Source: CALAED01 sp036555725 (GTDB taxonomy: Bacteria > Actinomycetota > Actinomycetes > Streptosporangiales > Streptosporangiaceae). Taken from it: DNA of 64,000 bases. This document shows positions 63,578-64,000 of this stretch, piece after piece. Under the pieces are notes generated by a model. That model was not told where the DNA came from. It did no database searches and saw only the letters and a list, made by a program, of their open reading frames with translations. The translations under genes and the position numbers were made by a program. The stretch lies in the NCBI GenBank assembly GCA_036555725.1, contig DATBKU010000072.1:26406-90405 (forward strand), given 5' to 3'. The stretch's first letter is position 1; each line of letters starts with the position of its first letter.

Positions 63578-64000
63578 GTGTCCCTTCAACTCAAAATCCG
63601 TCGGAAGCCGCAAGGGGAGAAATTCCAGCGGCTGCACCGTGCCCGCGAGACCGCCCAGAGCGGCGCCGCCCGCGCGGCGGAGCGGATCGGTCCCGCTGCT
63701 CAGCAGGCGCGTGACGTTTGCGCGGCCCGCATTTCCGATGCCCGGGCGTGGACGGCTCCGCAGCTCGAGCGGACAGCACATTACGTGGAGCACGATCTCG
63801 GCCCACGGGTCGGCACGCTGCTCCACACGACGGCGGTCAAGGTCAAGCCCGCCCGGCCCAGGAACCGGCGGCGCATGATCGCCGGCGCCCTGCTGGCGGT
63901 CGGCGCCATGGCCGGCACCGTCGGCGCGCTGGCCCGTCGTCGTGGTCCCATGCGGGACCAAGCGCAGGATGAGGCCCCGGCCGGCGCCGAGGCGACGATG
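63578..64000 (+). CDS. Partial membrane-associated protein (DUF5324-like), runs off right edge
   Basis: 141 codons visible from GTG at 63578, with GGGGAGG seven bases upstream; the frame is open at the window end. Basic amphipathic N-terminus (ARETAQSGAARAAERIG), one predicted membrane helix (MIAGALLAVGAMAGTVGALA, about 102-121), then an acidic tail. I think of the DUF5324-type proteins found next to ppiA in Streptomyces and relatives; function unknown. Confidence 0.7.
   Translation, partial: MSLQLKIRRKPQGEKFQRLHRARETAQSGAARAAERIGPAAQQARDVCAARISDARAWTAPQLERTAHYVEHDLGPRVGTLLHTTAVKVKPARPRNRRRMIAGALLAVGAMAGTVGALARRRGPMRDQAQDEAPAGAEATM

Overview
The window is high-GC actinomycete DNA, probably from a filamentous, secondary-metabolite-producing lineage. 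Streptosporangiales is my best guess, from general resemblance rather than a search. Supporting markers are the fhaA-fhaB-pstP-rodA-pbpA-pknA-pknB division/growth operon with crgA, a class E sortase and a rhomboid protease close by, a bacterial proteasome activator (Bpa), STAS/ANTAR/HATPase regulators, MptB-like mannosyltransferases and an NRPS locus. No transposase, integrase, CRISPR array or rRNA was seen.

Region 1 (1-13.1 kb) is accessory. A minus-strand operon encodes a stand-alone acyl-AMP ligase, a two-module NRPS (C-A-T-C-A-T) and the start of another NRPS that runs off the left edge. Next come a zinc-type oxidoreductase, a headless LysR remnant and two divergent MFS transporters. CGAAA/TTTCG palindromes sit in front of the NRPS operon and both MFS genes and suggest one shared repressor.

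Region 2 (13.2-29.3 kb) is housekeeping and regulation: STAS and GAF-ANTAR regulators, a MarR regulator, an EspI-like ParA ATPase with a long Pro/Glu-rich N-terminus, a quinone oxidoreductase with bpa, a HAD phosphatase, serS, pheA, DUF4446, and a mannosyltransferase/envelope-glycan group (GT87, an alkaline-phosphatase-like membrane protein, MptB-like GT-C, GT2).

Region 3 (29.3-36.1 kb) is a tandem array of four secreted seven-repeat FG-GAP beta-propeller proteins, with internal evidence of recent sequence exchange. A two-component system, a small membrane protein and an acyl-CoA ligase follow. Then comes a solitary, divergent EF-Tu with natural changes at two antibiotic-resistance positions, a P450 and two signalling ATPases.

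Region 4 (45.8-50.0 kb) holds thiamin salvage: a TPP riboswitch directly over the ribosome-binding site of an NCS1 permease (CytX-like), and TenA 2 kb away. A rhodanese, a lipoprotein with a subtilisin-inhibitor domain and a Fpg/Nei glycosylase are also here.

Region 5 (50.3-64 kb) is the conserved cell-growth block: tRNA-Leu(CAG), the fhaA-to-pknB operon, then sortase E/DUF881, crgA, a rhomboid protease, a cyclophilin and a partial membrane protein. Two very short ORFs are fitted with overlapping stop/start codons between rodA and pbpA and between pbpA and pknA. Two copies of a two-hairpin repeat, one with compensatory stem changes, bracket the operon.
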